Positions 1-8,895 of a DNA stretch of 22,524 nt are shown in pieces. The translations under genes and the position numbers were made by a program. The notes under the pieces are model-generated. The model ran no database searches. It saw only the letters and a list, made by a program, of their open reading frames with translations, and was not told the DNA's origin. The DNA is from Coptodactyla brooksi (taxonomy: Eukaryota > Arthropoda > Insecta > Coleoptera > Scarabaeidae). Each line of letters begins with the position of its first letter. The stretch's first letter is position 1. Location of the stretch: positions 1-22,524 of the forward strand of contig JAWQRM010000454.1 of the NCBI GenBank assembly GCA_033557675.1, written 5' to 3'.

Positions 1-273
1 ATGTCGGGACATAAAATATTTAATTTAAAAGGTTTATAAACAAATTTGATATTCAAGTAGTATACAGGTCAGAACATAATTGCTGTCTGATAGGTAGGAT
101 TTTTTACAATCAAAGCACTAGTGCACTTTTTTTTGCACTTGTAAAAATACATGTGGTGCTTATAAGTAGAATTAAAAGATAAAGCAAGTACAGTTTCACA
201 CCAGTATTAATTTTACAGTACATAAAAAAGGCTAATAGTTTTTGTAACCATGAGTTGAATGCAATGAATTGTC

Positions 274-472
274 TAAAAGCACTAACTAAAGTTATGAATT
301 TCGAACCTCTCGCTTCGTAATAAAGTTAAACAATGCTACCACTACACCAAACCGAAAAGTTTATGCTCGACGCACGCTTCGCTAACCAAGTTAGCATCAT
401 CCGGAGCGATGAAAGACGTCAACTTTTCGATTTTGGTGTACTGGTGGCTTTGTTTAACTTTAAAAGCACTAA
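274..472 (-). mobile_element. Short foldback element with a hammerhead-like core (copy 1)
   Basis: Two arms, 322-361 and 421-461, are near-perfect inverted repeats of about 40 bp with four or five differences, around a 59-bp loop. The loop holds the hammerhead-like core annotated separately. A 12-bp direct repeat, TAAAAGCACTAA, lies at 274-285 and 461-472 and looks like a target-site duplication. Just inside the left repeat, 301-320 resembles the 3' half of the core, as if a second core copy once lay in tandem. Arms and core are homologous to copies at 1930-2075 and 21420-21583. No protein is encoded. I infer a non-autonomous retroelement, possibly mobilised by Penelope-like elements; the family name is unknown to me. 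Confidence 0.6.
365..407 (-). ncRNA. Hammerhead-ribozyme-like motif, copy 1
   Basis: Read on the minus strand, a 4-bp stem I (GCTC/GAGC) encloses CGGATGA, a 6-bp stem II (GCTAAC/GTTAGC), then GAAG and a tiny stem III ending in the cleavage-type triplet GTC. This is the order of a type I hammerhead with a minimal stem III, as known from Penelope-like elements. Core position U4 is G here, one extra T follows A9, and A15.1 is G, so cleavage activity is doubtful. It may be a decayed ribozyme or a structural relative. Confidence 0.5.
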
Positions 473-1030
473 AATTATAAAAACATTAATAATGAAAAAT
501 CACCCACAAATAAAATATGCCTTCAATTTACTCTTAATTTAGCAAAAATAAAAACTTTCATTCATAAAAAATGTAAAAGTATTTTGAAAGATAAATTCAA
601 ATACCCTAGGTCTCTTTTTATGCGGATTGTTTTAAAATAGTTTTAAATTGTTTGAAACCATACGATTCATATGTCCTGTAATACCTTTTTATCCGATAAA
701 GGTAATATTTCACTTAAAATCGGGATTTCCCAGTTATACATACACACATATTACATGTTATTGTAATACATACGATACATGCATAATTGATTTTTATGAA
801 GTGTTCTAATTTTAAAAGTTATGTTTCCAATACTGAATCGTTTGTTAACAGAATGCTTAAATATATATACATATTACGAGATTTATGTTTGTACATTGTA
901 GACAGTAAACAGAGTGATCATTAAGTGTCCGCAAGCTTATTTTGAAAGATAAGTAGGTGTTTGTTTTTTTCAAGTGTAAGTTCTAATTTTTATTTTGAAG
1001 TTTTTGTTTTCCCTGATGGGGAGAAAAGAA
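473..1030. other. AT-rich stretch, no gene seen
   Basis: No convincing coding frame, splice-bounded exon or RNA fold is visible. It is simple AT-rich sequence between the foldback element and the pogo relic. The part after about 960 may be the decayed upstream end of that transposase. Confidence 0.5.
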
Positions 1031-1039
1031 CTCCCAAGA

Positions 1040-1560
1040 AAACGAACTTCATTGGAAACGAAGGTTGCAATTTTAGGTCGCTTAGTGAAAGATTAACTAC
1101 GATTGGTAAACATTATAGTTTATTCTCACAAAAGACTTCTATTACATTGAATGTTTTTAAATTATCAAACAGTATGTTAGTGGTTGCATCATTTGTGAAC
1201 ACACTGTATCAAACAAAAAGATCTCGATTTCAAGATTTTACTACTTGTTGACAACACACCAAGTTATTCGTATTTCGAACATGCAAATGTAAAGGTAATG
1301 TTTTTCCACCTAATATAACAAGCATTTTTCAGCCATTTGATCAAGGCATAACAGCAACTTTTTAACAATAATACATTAAACGCACTTTTCATTTTCTATT
1401 CGACAAGCTAGAAAGTAAGTCAATAGCAGTAACTGACGCTTGAAAAATATTTTCTGTCTTGGTCTGTGTAAATCAAGTTGCTTTTACTATTACTCAAACA
1501 AAGGTAAACTTATAATGCAATTATAAGTTTAGATATCTTAGAAAATTTATAAAAAAATAA
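1040..1560 (+). pseudogene. pogo/Tigger-type transposase relic (DDE domain)
   Basis: Reading across frames, the stretch from about 1232 gives KILLLVDN, then a diverged S-Y-F-E-H-A-N-V-K-V run, then PPNITSIFQPFDQGI. This is the characteristic second-D/third-D block of the pogo/Tigger branch of Tc1-mariner (jerky/CENP-B-like) transposases. The Asp of VDN (codon at 1250) and the Asp of DQG (codon at 1339) are 29 residues apart, which fits the pogo spacing. Upstream, TTIGK around 1098 fits the family's I-G-K-S motif. Downstream, YIKRTFHFLFDKLE matches the region after DQG. Frameshifts lie near 1232 and 1305, with stops near 1365 and 1440, so it is not translatable. No terminal inverted repeats were found. 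It is unlike the Tigger relic at 21706-22524 in preservation and strand. Confidence 0.75.
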
Positions 1561-1929
1561 TGAAACAGGAATAGAATCTGTTTCCATCACTGTAAACATT
1601 ATTTGAGGTCTTCAATTTTGCAATCAATTGGAAAATCCTTTTCATGTTAATGACACGAATTCCAATCTAGTATTTAAAATTCAACGAGAGCTATTAGAAA
1701 TAATAGTATGTATGCGTAACGCGAACTTTATAAACAATTAGTCAAGATCATTGCCTCTCAAATTTAATCACCGAATACATTGTCGCCAAAAAAAAACCCA
1801 AAAACCACAGACCAAGGCACAAGTTGGCGCTAATTCTGCTGTTTATTTCCTGCTGTATGTATATTACTTTGAACAAAATGAAATAGCTAATTAAAATTAA
1901 AAAGAAAACGAAATAAACAAATTAAATAG
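1561..1929. other. AT-rich stretch, no gene seen
   Basis: This stretch follows the pogo relic and may hold its unrecognisable 3' end. No terminal repeat, open frame or RNA could be supported. Confidence 0.4.
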
Positions 1930-2075
1930 CATAATATAAAAACAATAAAGTGAAAAACTCTTTTTTGTCCAGTCTTTCATAGCTCCTGATGGTGCTAACT
2001 TGGTTAGTGATATGTGTGCCAAGCAGTTATTTCTGTGATTAATGTAGTGGTAACAATTATTAAGTTTACTTTGTA
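1930..2075 (+). mobile_element. Degenerate copy 3 of the hammerhead-like element family
   Basis: Plus-strand 1970-1985 (GTCTTTCAT then GCTCC) matches the same flank of copy 1 read on its minus strand. The core at 1982-2024 matches along its whole length. The following arm, with TAGTGGTAACA and a TTAAGTTTACTTT-like end at 2045-2075, matches the arms of the other two copies. The opposite arm is barely recognisable, so the foldback is largely lost. This is the oldest-looking of the three copies. Confidence 0.55.
1982..2024 (+). ncRNA. Hammerhead-ribozyme-like motif, copy 3
   Basis: The order is stem-I strand GCTC, then CTGATGG (the only copy keeping the consensus CTGATG start, but with A9 changed to G), stem II GCTAAC/GTTAGT with one G-T wobble, then GATATG in place of GAAACG and GCC in place of GTC. 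Several catalytic positions are therefore altered and it is very likely inactive. It is useful because it shows that the ancestral core carried T at position 4, the base changed in copies 1 and 2. Confidence 0.4.
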
Positions 2076-2079
2076 TAAT

Positions 2080-4671
2080 CTTTTTTTCAGATAGTTGAAA
2101 AATTTTTAGGCATTCTCCATTTCCTGATATTTTTAAGCGAATTCTGCCGTAATTTCACTTTGTTCAAAATAACGGAACTTATCCCTAATTTTTGTCTTTT
2201 GTGGACCATTTTGTAATGCGGTTTTCTGAAGAACGTATCTACCATCTAAAAAGAAACTTGATTGTATAGTAAATTTAGATAACAAAACCAAAATTTGCAG
2301 AGGATAATAAAATTGTGTTTGTTACTGAATATACTATTGCAAGAAACCACATTGACACCAATAAAACTAATTTAGTATTAGCCAGATTATATATTGAGTT
2401 TCAATATAATAGCTACTAACAAATTTGTCCGCCCAGCGTATACCAGAAGCAGTCTTAAGAAACATTAATTTTCTTAATGCAAAATAAAACTAGACACCAA
2501 TTCAGATACATTTATTAAGTACCCAATATATGTACCATCAGCATATGTAATAATAATAATACAGTAATAAATAGTGATATTTATAGTATAACAGTATAAC
2601 AGTAATATTTATATTAATTTAAAAACGTTATAGAGCATATATATACAGATTGGGCATTTGGCTTAAAAACTACATTTTTTGCTGTACATTACGTACATCT
2701 ATTCTAAGGCTATATGTCTAAGCGACCGTTCTTTCAATTGTGTATTTTTTCGAGTTCATTTATTTTATTTTTGATTCAACACGCTACAGTGTTTGACATA
2801 TCACAGATACCAGGATTCCTTGATCTTCACTCTGCTTGTTGCAACAATTCATCCTTATTGTTATCCTTTATAATTATTGCATATACTATAACGGTATTGA
2901 ACAGATTTTTTCTTATGTAAGTTTATATATCATTGCTTACAATAATTTATACAGGAATATAGTTAAGTACATAATGTCAATAAAAATAAATTGTAATTAC
3001 TTGAAGGGTAACAAGTGTAGTGTAAAAAAATTAAAAAGATTTAAAAGAAAAATTTATCCAAAGATTGCTTGGACGGAAAAGCTAGCTATAATTTATGCTA
3101 CACAGATCAAATGCAATAATATACAATTTCAGTCGAGTTATTAATTATTGATATGTATTGATGTTTATTGTGTGCACTCTTTCTATTTCTTAATTCTACA
3201 TATACGAAAAACTGAAAATAAATGTTGAAAAAATGGTTATATTCACAAACAGTATTAAAGAAAAGGCATAAAAAGATAATAATGTTAGCATTTATTCATA
3301 ATCAGATGTACAAAATATCTTGCGGGATAAGGTTAGTACTTCACTGAAAATTGATAATCTTTTATTTACTGTTTTAAGTACAATTAGAATATTCTTTTCC
3401 AGTTAATATCCATCAATAATAACACGAAAAGCAAATAAAAGAAAACGAGAAGAAATTATGTACATGTAATAACAATTGCACCGTCAGTCCAGGCAATGTA
3501 ATCAATAGTTAAATGTAATGTACATTATAACAGGTGGTGTTTTATACAGGTGTGAGAAGTTTTTTGTATAAAACAAATCTCCCAAAACTAATTTTTAACA
3601 ATTGTTTATACATTGTATACACGCAGTGTATGTCATGTTGCATTCATAAAGAAAAGCATGATCTGATGCTGTATTATAAGTTGCATAATTGTACACATAT
3701 GTTTATTAAGTTCATGAATACAACATGACTATGTTATGTGCATAAATAAACTCACTAAAGTTATGAGTAAATACTGCATTAACTTGCAATACCATGCACA
3801 AGTTTCTATACAGAGCGATTCAGTAAAAACCATTTTAATTATTTTGTATATGCAGGTATCCCACATCTCGTGCCATACTGAAAAAAGGCAGATTCTTTAC
3901 AAAAATCTAGGTATATAAAGTAACAATAAGAATATGGAGATATCTTAATAGATGTGTAGTGTTAAAGTTAACTAACACTGCTCCTTTCTCTAGGGACGTA
4001 TAGGTGACAAATCTTGTCGCCAATGACAATGACATTTAAAAATTTGTTGCTTTAACACCCTAATGATATTACTCTATACCATAATAATAATGACGGATAT
4101 ATGCAAGTACTATTCATTTACGGGTTGTAGAACCAGAATGCAACTGTGCACGAATATGCTGTACAGCAAGATTAATCCTACATTGATTTGTATCAAATCT
4201 TATACAAAATTCTGAGTTTGATGCTTTCTCTTTTTTGATGAGTTTGATGAATATAAAGTTTACGTGTGTGCAACGTTACAGGCAGACATAAGAAAGGGTG
4301 AGCACATGTGACATTAGATTAATTTATACAATGATAATGGAACAGTAGTAGTACAGTTTAGAATTTTATGTTGCATTTTTGCTGTGAATGTAGTAAATAC
4401 AAATAAACTATAAGTATCCTTGTAAAATGAATCTACGTAAAGTAAATAGATATTCTGTTTCTAATGTTATTTCGTATACGTTTTACCATGTGAAGATTTC
4501 TCAGAGAAAAAGAATTAGAAATGTATGCTGAGCTTCTTTGGGATGATGAAAGCATGGTATGGATGATAGATCTGACGTTGCTGATTAAAAAGAAATAGAC
4601 CCAAATAGTATTGATATTCAAAAAAAAATTAGCTGACAAATGCAAAAAGGAAAAAGATAACAAAAAGAAAA
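2080..4671. other. Long AT-rich interval without a supportable gene
   Basis: Only short frames occur here, rich in Ile, Leu, Phe, Asn and Tyr as expected of random AT-rich DNA. None resembles a known domain or is bounded by good splice sites on both sides. The one structured segment is the 100-bp inverted-repeat block at 3959-4058, listed separately. Confidence 0.5.
3959..4058. repeat. Possible miniature inverted-repeat block
   Basis: The ends GTGTTAAAG (3959-3967) and CTTTAACAC (4050-4058) are perfect 9-bp inverted repeats exactly 100 bp apart. Inside is a hairpin of GGTGACAA and TTGTCGCC with a 3-nt loop at 4003-4021. The arms are short and no target duplication was found, so a MITE remnant is only a suggestion. 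Confidence 0.3.
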
Positions 4672-5176
4672 AACTTATTTGGAAAAAAAGGAATTTTGTT
4701 TTAGACGCGAACGTAAAATCTTTTAGAGGGAATAAACAATTATCGAGATATTAGAACCTTCAGCACGCGCCAATTTCCAAATGCTTTTTCTCCCATAAAC
4801 TGATACAGGAGATAATCATAAATCAAATTTATATGCATTATAAATAGATCCAAGTAAATCTCCCAATTTCAAAGATTTTCGTAAATATTTCGGTAAATAC
4901 ATTTATATGCCTAAGATAAGGAAAGGGAGAAATTTATTTGGAAGAAAAAAAGAATTTTATTTTAGACGACGATGTAAAATATTTCAGAGGCAATGAACAA
5001 CTTTCCTCTAAAATTGAAACCTTCAGCACATTTCACTTTCCAAATACATCTTCTCCCATGAAACGATGCAAAATATAATTCATGAATCAAAATTGTATGC
5101 ATTACAATCCAAGTAAACCTGTCATTTCAAAGAAGATATTTGTAAATATTTTGGTATATACGTTTTTATGCCTTAA
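4672..5176. repeat. Diverged tandem duplication, about 255 bp unit, two copies
   Basis: Unit A (4672-4930) and unit B (4931-5176) align along their whole length. Both start with an ACTTATTTGG-like or ATTTATTTGG block, then TTTTAGACG, a TAAAAT-TTT-AGAGG block, ACCTTCAGCAC, TTTCCAAAT, a TTCTCCCAT block, ATGCATTA, CCAAGTAAA, and a final TTATATGCCT/TTTTATGCCT. By eye they are about 75-80% identical with small indels, so the duplication is old. No coding frame is shared between them and I recognise no repeat family. Confidence 0.75.
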
Positions 5177-5586
5177 CCTTCTGGGTTCCTATTGAAGGAT
5201 TTTACCATATAAAAGAAACGAGGAACGAACAGCAACACTAAAATAGACCCAAAGAGAAAACCAAAATCATAACAAATTGTTCAAACTTAGGCTCCTAATT
5301 GATTTTTTTAATACGTCTGTTAAACAAGAAAGATACTTATCAATTGATCACATGTGTGCAATATATGCCTGTTAAGTCCATATAGGCCTGTTAAGTATGG
5401 TATCAATTTATTTATTGTAGCTAGTATATCAGGATTCCCATAGTTTTGCTTAACTTATACAGAAAAATGTAAAAATGAATCGACAAATAATGATGTTCTA
5501 GGAATTACTGGAAATTTAGTGCAAAGCTTATGTAGGATTGTTCCAAAAAATTAAAATTATATTACCTATTTTGATAACTATTACAG

Positions 5587-5815
5587 CAGTCCTAGAGACA
5601 TCTACAGACAGAGTTTCCTGTGTATGCAAGAAAGAGAACAAAATGGTTTGGCCCTTGTCCACCTATACAGGACACTTGCCAAAACAAACTTGAAGAGATT
5701 TGACAGAAAACAAAAAAATACTGATCTTGAGCATCCGAGTGTTTTTAAAGAATACAAGCACCATTTCATAGACACCCTTATTGGCACATATAACACCGAA
5801 ATATACCAAAAAAAG
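5587..5815 (+). CDS. Internal coding exon of an unidentified gene
   Basis: A 229-bp block starts right after a good acceptor (pyrimidine-rich tract ending ATTACAG) and ends at AAAAAG followed by GTATGT, a near-consensus insect donor. It is open in one frame. The first base completes a codon and the rest encodes 76 residues starting SPRDIYRQSFLCMQ and ending TEIYQKK. The peptide is hydrophilic and Lys/Arg-rich, with no signal peptide or membrane segment, and its composition is protein-like rather than AT-noise. I do not recognise the family. The exon lies on the strand opposite to numb, about 1.9 kb beyond the numb stop codon, so the two genes would be convergent. I could not find the upstream exon or exons. 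It could also be a fossil exon of a lost gene or of a transposon. Confidence 0.5.
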
Positions 5816-5925
5816 GTATGTAAGATTATTTTAATAGGCGAGTTGCCCAGCCAATTTTAGTAAATTTATAAAAGCAATTTTATCAATCTTCTCTAAATTT
5901 GAAACGAATATAGCATGTTGTTCAG

Positions 5926-5973
5926 GCAAAGAGGGAACCAAAACAGCATATCCTGAACAAGAGATATAATTAA
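5926..5973 (+). CDS. Probable last coding exon of the same unidentified gene
   Basis: A candidate acceptor TTGTTCAG ends at 5925. Joined in phase 0 to the exon ending at 5815 through a 110-bp intron, it adds AKREPKQHILNKRYN and then TAA at 5971-5973. The basic C-terminus matches the Lys-rich end of the preceding exon (TEIYQKK). Short introns of this size are common in insects. The call depends on the preceding exon being real and on this acceptor being used. A later acceptor at 6002 followed by a donor at 6022 is an alternative. Confidence 0.35.
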   Translation, partial: AKREPKQHILNKRYN

Positions 5974-6415
5974 AAAAAGACATTACTCTGCTACAATGTC
6001 CAACAGTCAACCGAAAGATGTGAAGGTAGGTGGAATTTTTCATTGATCAATTGTAATGAAAGCAGTCGTGAAAGATGTAAACTACCCAATTCCAAATCAT
6101 TTTTATTTATCAAATGCGAAACATGTGGTTTAAATTTTTATTTTAATAAAAATAATAGCTTTTGTAAAATTCCATACAACTTAAATATCTATGATGATTC
6201 CCTCCTTTTATATACCTACAACTGAAAAATGTTAAAAATAAATACTTTCTGTAAATGCAAATCTTTGCCTGGTTTGTATAATTTTAAACTGTGCACTTAA
6301 TTTAAACTGCATACTTAATTTTATAATTTTGTACAAATAAGAAAGTAGTGTAATGTATGTTCTGATATCAAAAGGTTGTAAAGGTGGGTCCCTGCAGAAT
6401 ATCTCAACTTTAAAA
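5974..6415. other. AT-rich stretch, no gene seen
   Basis: If the preceding exons are real, this holds their 3' UTR. The sequence ATTAAA or AATAAA occurs several times (for example near 6237), which is not informative at this base composition. Nothing else is supported. Confidence 0.35.
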
Positions 6416-6920
6416 GATAACATGTTTGAAGATGCAAACGAAAATCCTATTATGAATATAAGAACTGTGACACAGATATGTAAGACACTGAAGATTGGTA
6501 CCCATCATTAACCCCATGATAACACGTTCAATGACTTGAACAGCGTTACTTCTGTAGGTGACGAAGGGATGTTCAAAGCATGCAACTTGCATTTCTGGGC
6601 AGAAATTTTTTTGATTGGACTCCTACTAGGTACATAATAATAATACAACAGGTACTTATTAAACACACTGTGTTCGCTTAGTTATTGTTTGAGTACTTTT
6701 AAATTGGTCCACACAGACTCATAGTATCCAAGTAGGTAGATATCAAAAATGATGTAGACTGTGAGCTTGCAATAGAAGATCTGGAGGTCAGATTACCGGA
6801 AGCAACTTCAGATCTGAAATGTTCCATAATGTTCAACAATATATGTTGATAATGGTGCATATTATGGCATAGAGAATGGCATGTTATGTGCATATTTGAG
6901 TATAATGTTGAATTGCTCAT
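6416..6920 (+). pseudogene. Possible very old Tc1/mariner transposase relic
   Basis: The frame around 6421-6490 reads EDANENPIMNIRTV, which resembles the E-E-N-P-x-x-S-T-R block of the second helix-turn-helix of Tc1/mariner-like transposases in insects. The following 100 bp, spread over frames, can be read as a decayed continuation. The part near 6780-6830 (LPEATSD region) weakly recalls the segment after the G-P-x-x-L-P motif. No terminal repeats or catalytic Asp are visible. The call rests mainly on one short motif. Confidence 0.25.
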
Positions 6921-7396
6921 AAATTACAATTATTTGCAAATGCTTTAAAAAAATTCCATTTTAACAGGACATTTTTATTGCCCTGCCTGTAAACTATGTA
7001 TTATATGCATAATACACATATTATGTAGGTAGTTTTATTAAGTGTAATAAAAAACGTAGTACAACTGACAAAACTTGGCTCAGATGCACAGAGAAAGGAG
7101 TAAACTCTTGGGTGTGTCACGGATTGTGGGATACCCTGTGCATCAGCATACGTTTATAGAAATATAAGTCATTTATAAAATTTGCACATGATCAATGGCA
7201 TTTTTCTTCATTCAAAATTCGAATGGACTGCATTTACAGGGTGACACAAATGTCGGGTGGAGTGAAGTTAACGTTTCAACAACTGAGTTGTATCAGGATC
7301 AAACCAGGCAAATTAGGTTTGTAAGGATTAATTTTGAACATTAATGGTAGAATTTACCATGCCACGAAACATACACTCTGTATATACATATTTTTA
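6921..7396. other. Intergenic AT-rich sequence with one transposon-like end
   Basis: At 7237 the sequence TACAGGGTGACACAAATG resembles one terminus of a Tc1/mariner-type insect element (TA target, then CAGGGTGA), but no matching inverted end was found nearby. The rest shows no gene. Confidence 0.25.
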
Positions 7397-7414
7397 AAGA
7401 ATAAATTCAAGAAA

Positions 7415-7441
7415 AAGGAACAATACTGTTCCTTATTTATT
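7415..7441 (-). terminator. Possible numb poly(A) signal with adjacent hairpin
   Basis: On the minus strand an AATAAA hexamer (7441-7436) lies 288 nt downstream of the numb stop codon. It is followed at once by a perfect 8-bp hairpin, AAGGAACA-ATAC-TGTTCCTT (7434-7415), which falls where 3'-end cleavage would be expected. AATAAA is common in sequence this AT-rich, so the position is a candidate only; distal signals are equally possible. Confidence 0.3.
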
Positions 7442-7596
7442 GAATAATTATGGAATGATTCTAGCTAAAATTTTCAAACACCCTAAAAATATCAAAGTCT
7501 TTTTCTTTCTATTTAGATCTTACATTAAATATTATTATTGAGATAAATGCATCACTCTCTTGCTCATATTAGAATTTACTTTCCCTTTTCTAATAC

Positions 7597-7633
7597 TATA
7601 ATTATTATTGAAGTACCCTCAATAATAATTATA
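7597..7633 (-). other. Perfect 15-bp hairpin in the putative numb 3' UTR
   Basis: TATAATTATTATTGA (7597-7611) and TCAATAATAATTATA (7619-7633) are exact inverted repeats with a 7-nt loop, about 100 nt past the numb stop codon. A perfect stem of this length is unlikely by chance even in AT-rich DNA. It could be a 3' UTR regulatory stem or a tiny transposon footprint. Confidence 0.5.
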
Positions 7634-7728
7634 TCATTTAATTTTCAACCTAATCATATACTGGAGCCAGTATAATTTCAACAATCAATAACCATTGACT
7701 CATTTTAATAGAAAAACTTCTCTCTATG

Positions 7729-8895
7729 CTACAGTTGCACTTGAAACGCTTGCGGTGCAGTAGAGCTACTTAAAAAAGGATTTGTGCTATTCGTATTTTG
7801 TCTCGCTGCTATAGCTGCCCATTCTGCATCGAAGGGGTCAGGTTGATCCTTTGGAAAAGCTTCAGCAGAATCCAAGGACATTGCTCTCGAATGAGCAGTC
7901 ATTACGCTCCTCCTGGTTATTGCACCATCCATCATACGGCTGGATGGAGATGTCGATTTTACAATTTTTCCTAACCATTGATCGGGTTTGGGCAAGCTGG
8001 TGGTATTGGTATCAGTTGCTGGAGTATTTTTAATTGATAGAATCGATTGGCTTGAACTTGAACTGAAATTTAGAGTTACTGGAACCAGATTATTCGCTGT
8101 AGGAGTCGGTGTACTGATTATAGATTGGTTCGTTGTATTTGTAATTGATAAAGAAACATTTTGGTTTACTGAAGACTGACTATTAAAGTTGAAATCATCA
8201 GATCCACTGTGAGTCAATTGACTTAATCCTTGTGACAATTGTTGACATAAAGCAGCCACGGTGTCAGTTTCTGGTATAGGAGAAACTGGTTTAGATCCAT
8301 TTCCAGCACTTTTATACGAGTTCAACCTCTCAGCGTTACTAGGTAAATCATTGACTCGTAACGACATCTGTCGCTTAAACGGAGAACTTTGCCCTAAAGT
8401 CCCTAATCCACGAAAACTGCACTGCCGTTGCAACATACTAGGCGTTGCATGTGGTCTTTCAATGGCAAATGGATTGACAGGTGCTGTTTTCGGTGCTACG
8501 TCAATAGCTCTTTCTAATCTCTCTGTTAACCCCTGTTGTCTAAAAGATCCGCTTCGTGTAAATGTAGAATTTTTTGCATCGAATGTCATAGTGACTCCAC
8601 ATTCCTTATCACGCTTTTGCTTCTTCTCCAAACAAACTGCAAAAGCGCATCCGACCGCATGGCTTAGCCTTTCACCAGATTCTCTCATTGCCAAGAAACC
8701 GTGGCACATCCACCGTCTAGTAGTGCCGTCTCTACAAATATAGCTAAATCCTCTTTCGTGGTTTCTGTCAGGGGCACAAAACGATACTTTTTCAATTGTT
8801 TGATCAACTATCAAACCTTTAGTTTCTTCCTCCACTACTCTGAGGCCATCGCCGCTGACGTGGAGTACTGCTCTGATCGGTCTTCGACGAGAACC
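7729..8895 (-). CDS. numb: Numb, terminal exon (rest of PTB domain to C-terminus)
   Basis: This exon encodes 388 residues plus a TAG stop at 7731-7729. It starts after a strong acceptor (T-rich tract ending CAG at 8898-8896) and joins the 14938-15171 exon in phase 0, giving KVLR-GSRRRP, equivalent to LRQSRRRP in Drosophila Numb. The first 100 or so residues complete the PTB domain: GDGLRVV, GLIVDQTIEKVSFC, APDRNHERGFSYICRDG, RWMCHGF and CGVTMTFD are near-identical to known Numb. Counted from the MDRL Met, NPF motifs lie at about 200-202 and 441-443 and DPF at 422-424; in this family these bind the EH-domain protein Eps15 and AP-2. QCSFRG and KRQMSLR are the conserved phosphorylation/14-3-3 sites. 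A Ser/Thr/Asn-rich linker separates these from the tail. Numb is an asymmetrically inherited endocytic adaptor that inhibits Notch. No frameshift is seen. Translation upstream of 8895 in this frame is intron. Confidence 0.95.
   Translation of the reverse strand, partial: GSRRRPIRAVLHVSGDGLRVVEEETKGLIVDQTIEKVSFCAPDRNHERGFSYICRDGTTRRWMCHGFLAMRESGERLSHAVGCAFAVCLEKKQKRDKECGVTMTFDAKNSTFTRSGSFRQQGLTERLERAIDVAPKTAPVNPFAIERPHATPSMLQRQCSFRGLGTLGQSSPFKRQMSLRVNDLPSNAERLNSYKSAGNGSKPVSPIPETDTVAALCQQLSQGLSQLTHSGSDDFNFNSQSSVNQNVSLSITNTTNQSIISTPTPTANNLVPVTLNFSSSSSQSILSIKNTPATDTNTTSLPKPDQWLGKIVKSTSPSSRMMDGAITRRSVMTAHSRAMSLDSAEAFPKDQPDPFDAEWAAIAARQNTNSTNPFLSSSTAPQAFQVQL

Noticed and set aside
2714..3144. Overlapping frames that suggest a small secreted or membrane protein.
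   Set aside because: Hydrophobicity follows from AT-rich composition, and there is no conserved pattern or transcript-like context.
6003..6021. A 19-bp micro-exon between a CCAACAG acceptor and a GTAGGT donor.
   Set aside because: It would be an alternative to the exon at 5926 but gives no further coding sequence that I could follow.
8261..8743. A 160-codon plus-strand open frame opposite numb.
   Set aside because: It is the complement of conserved Numb coding sequence and shows no domain of its own.
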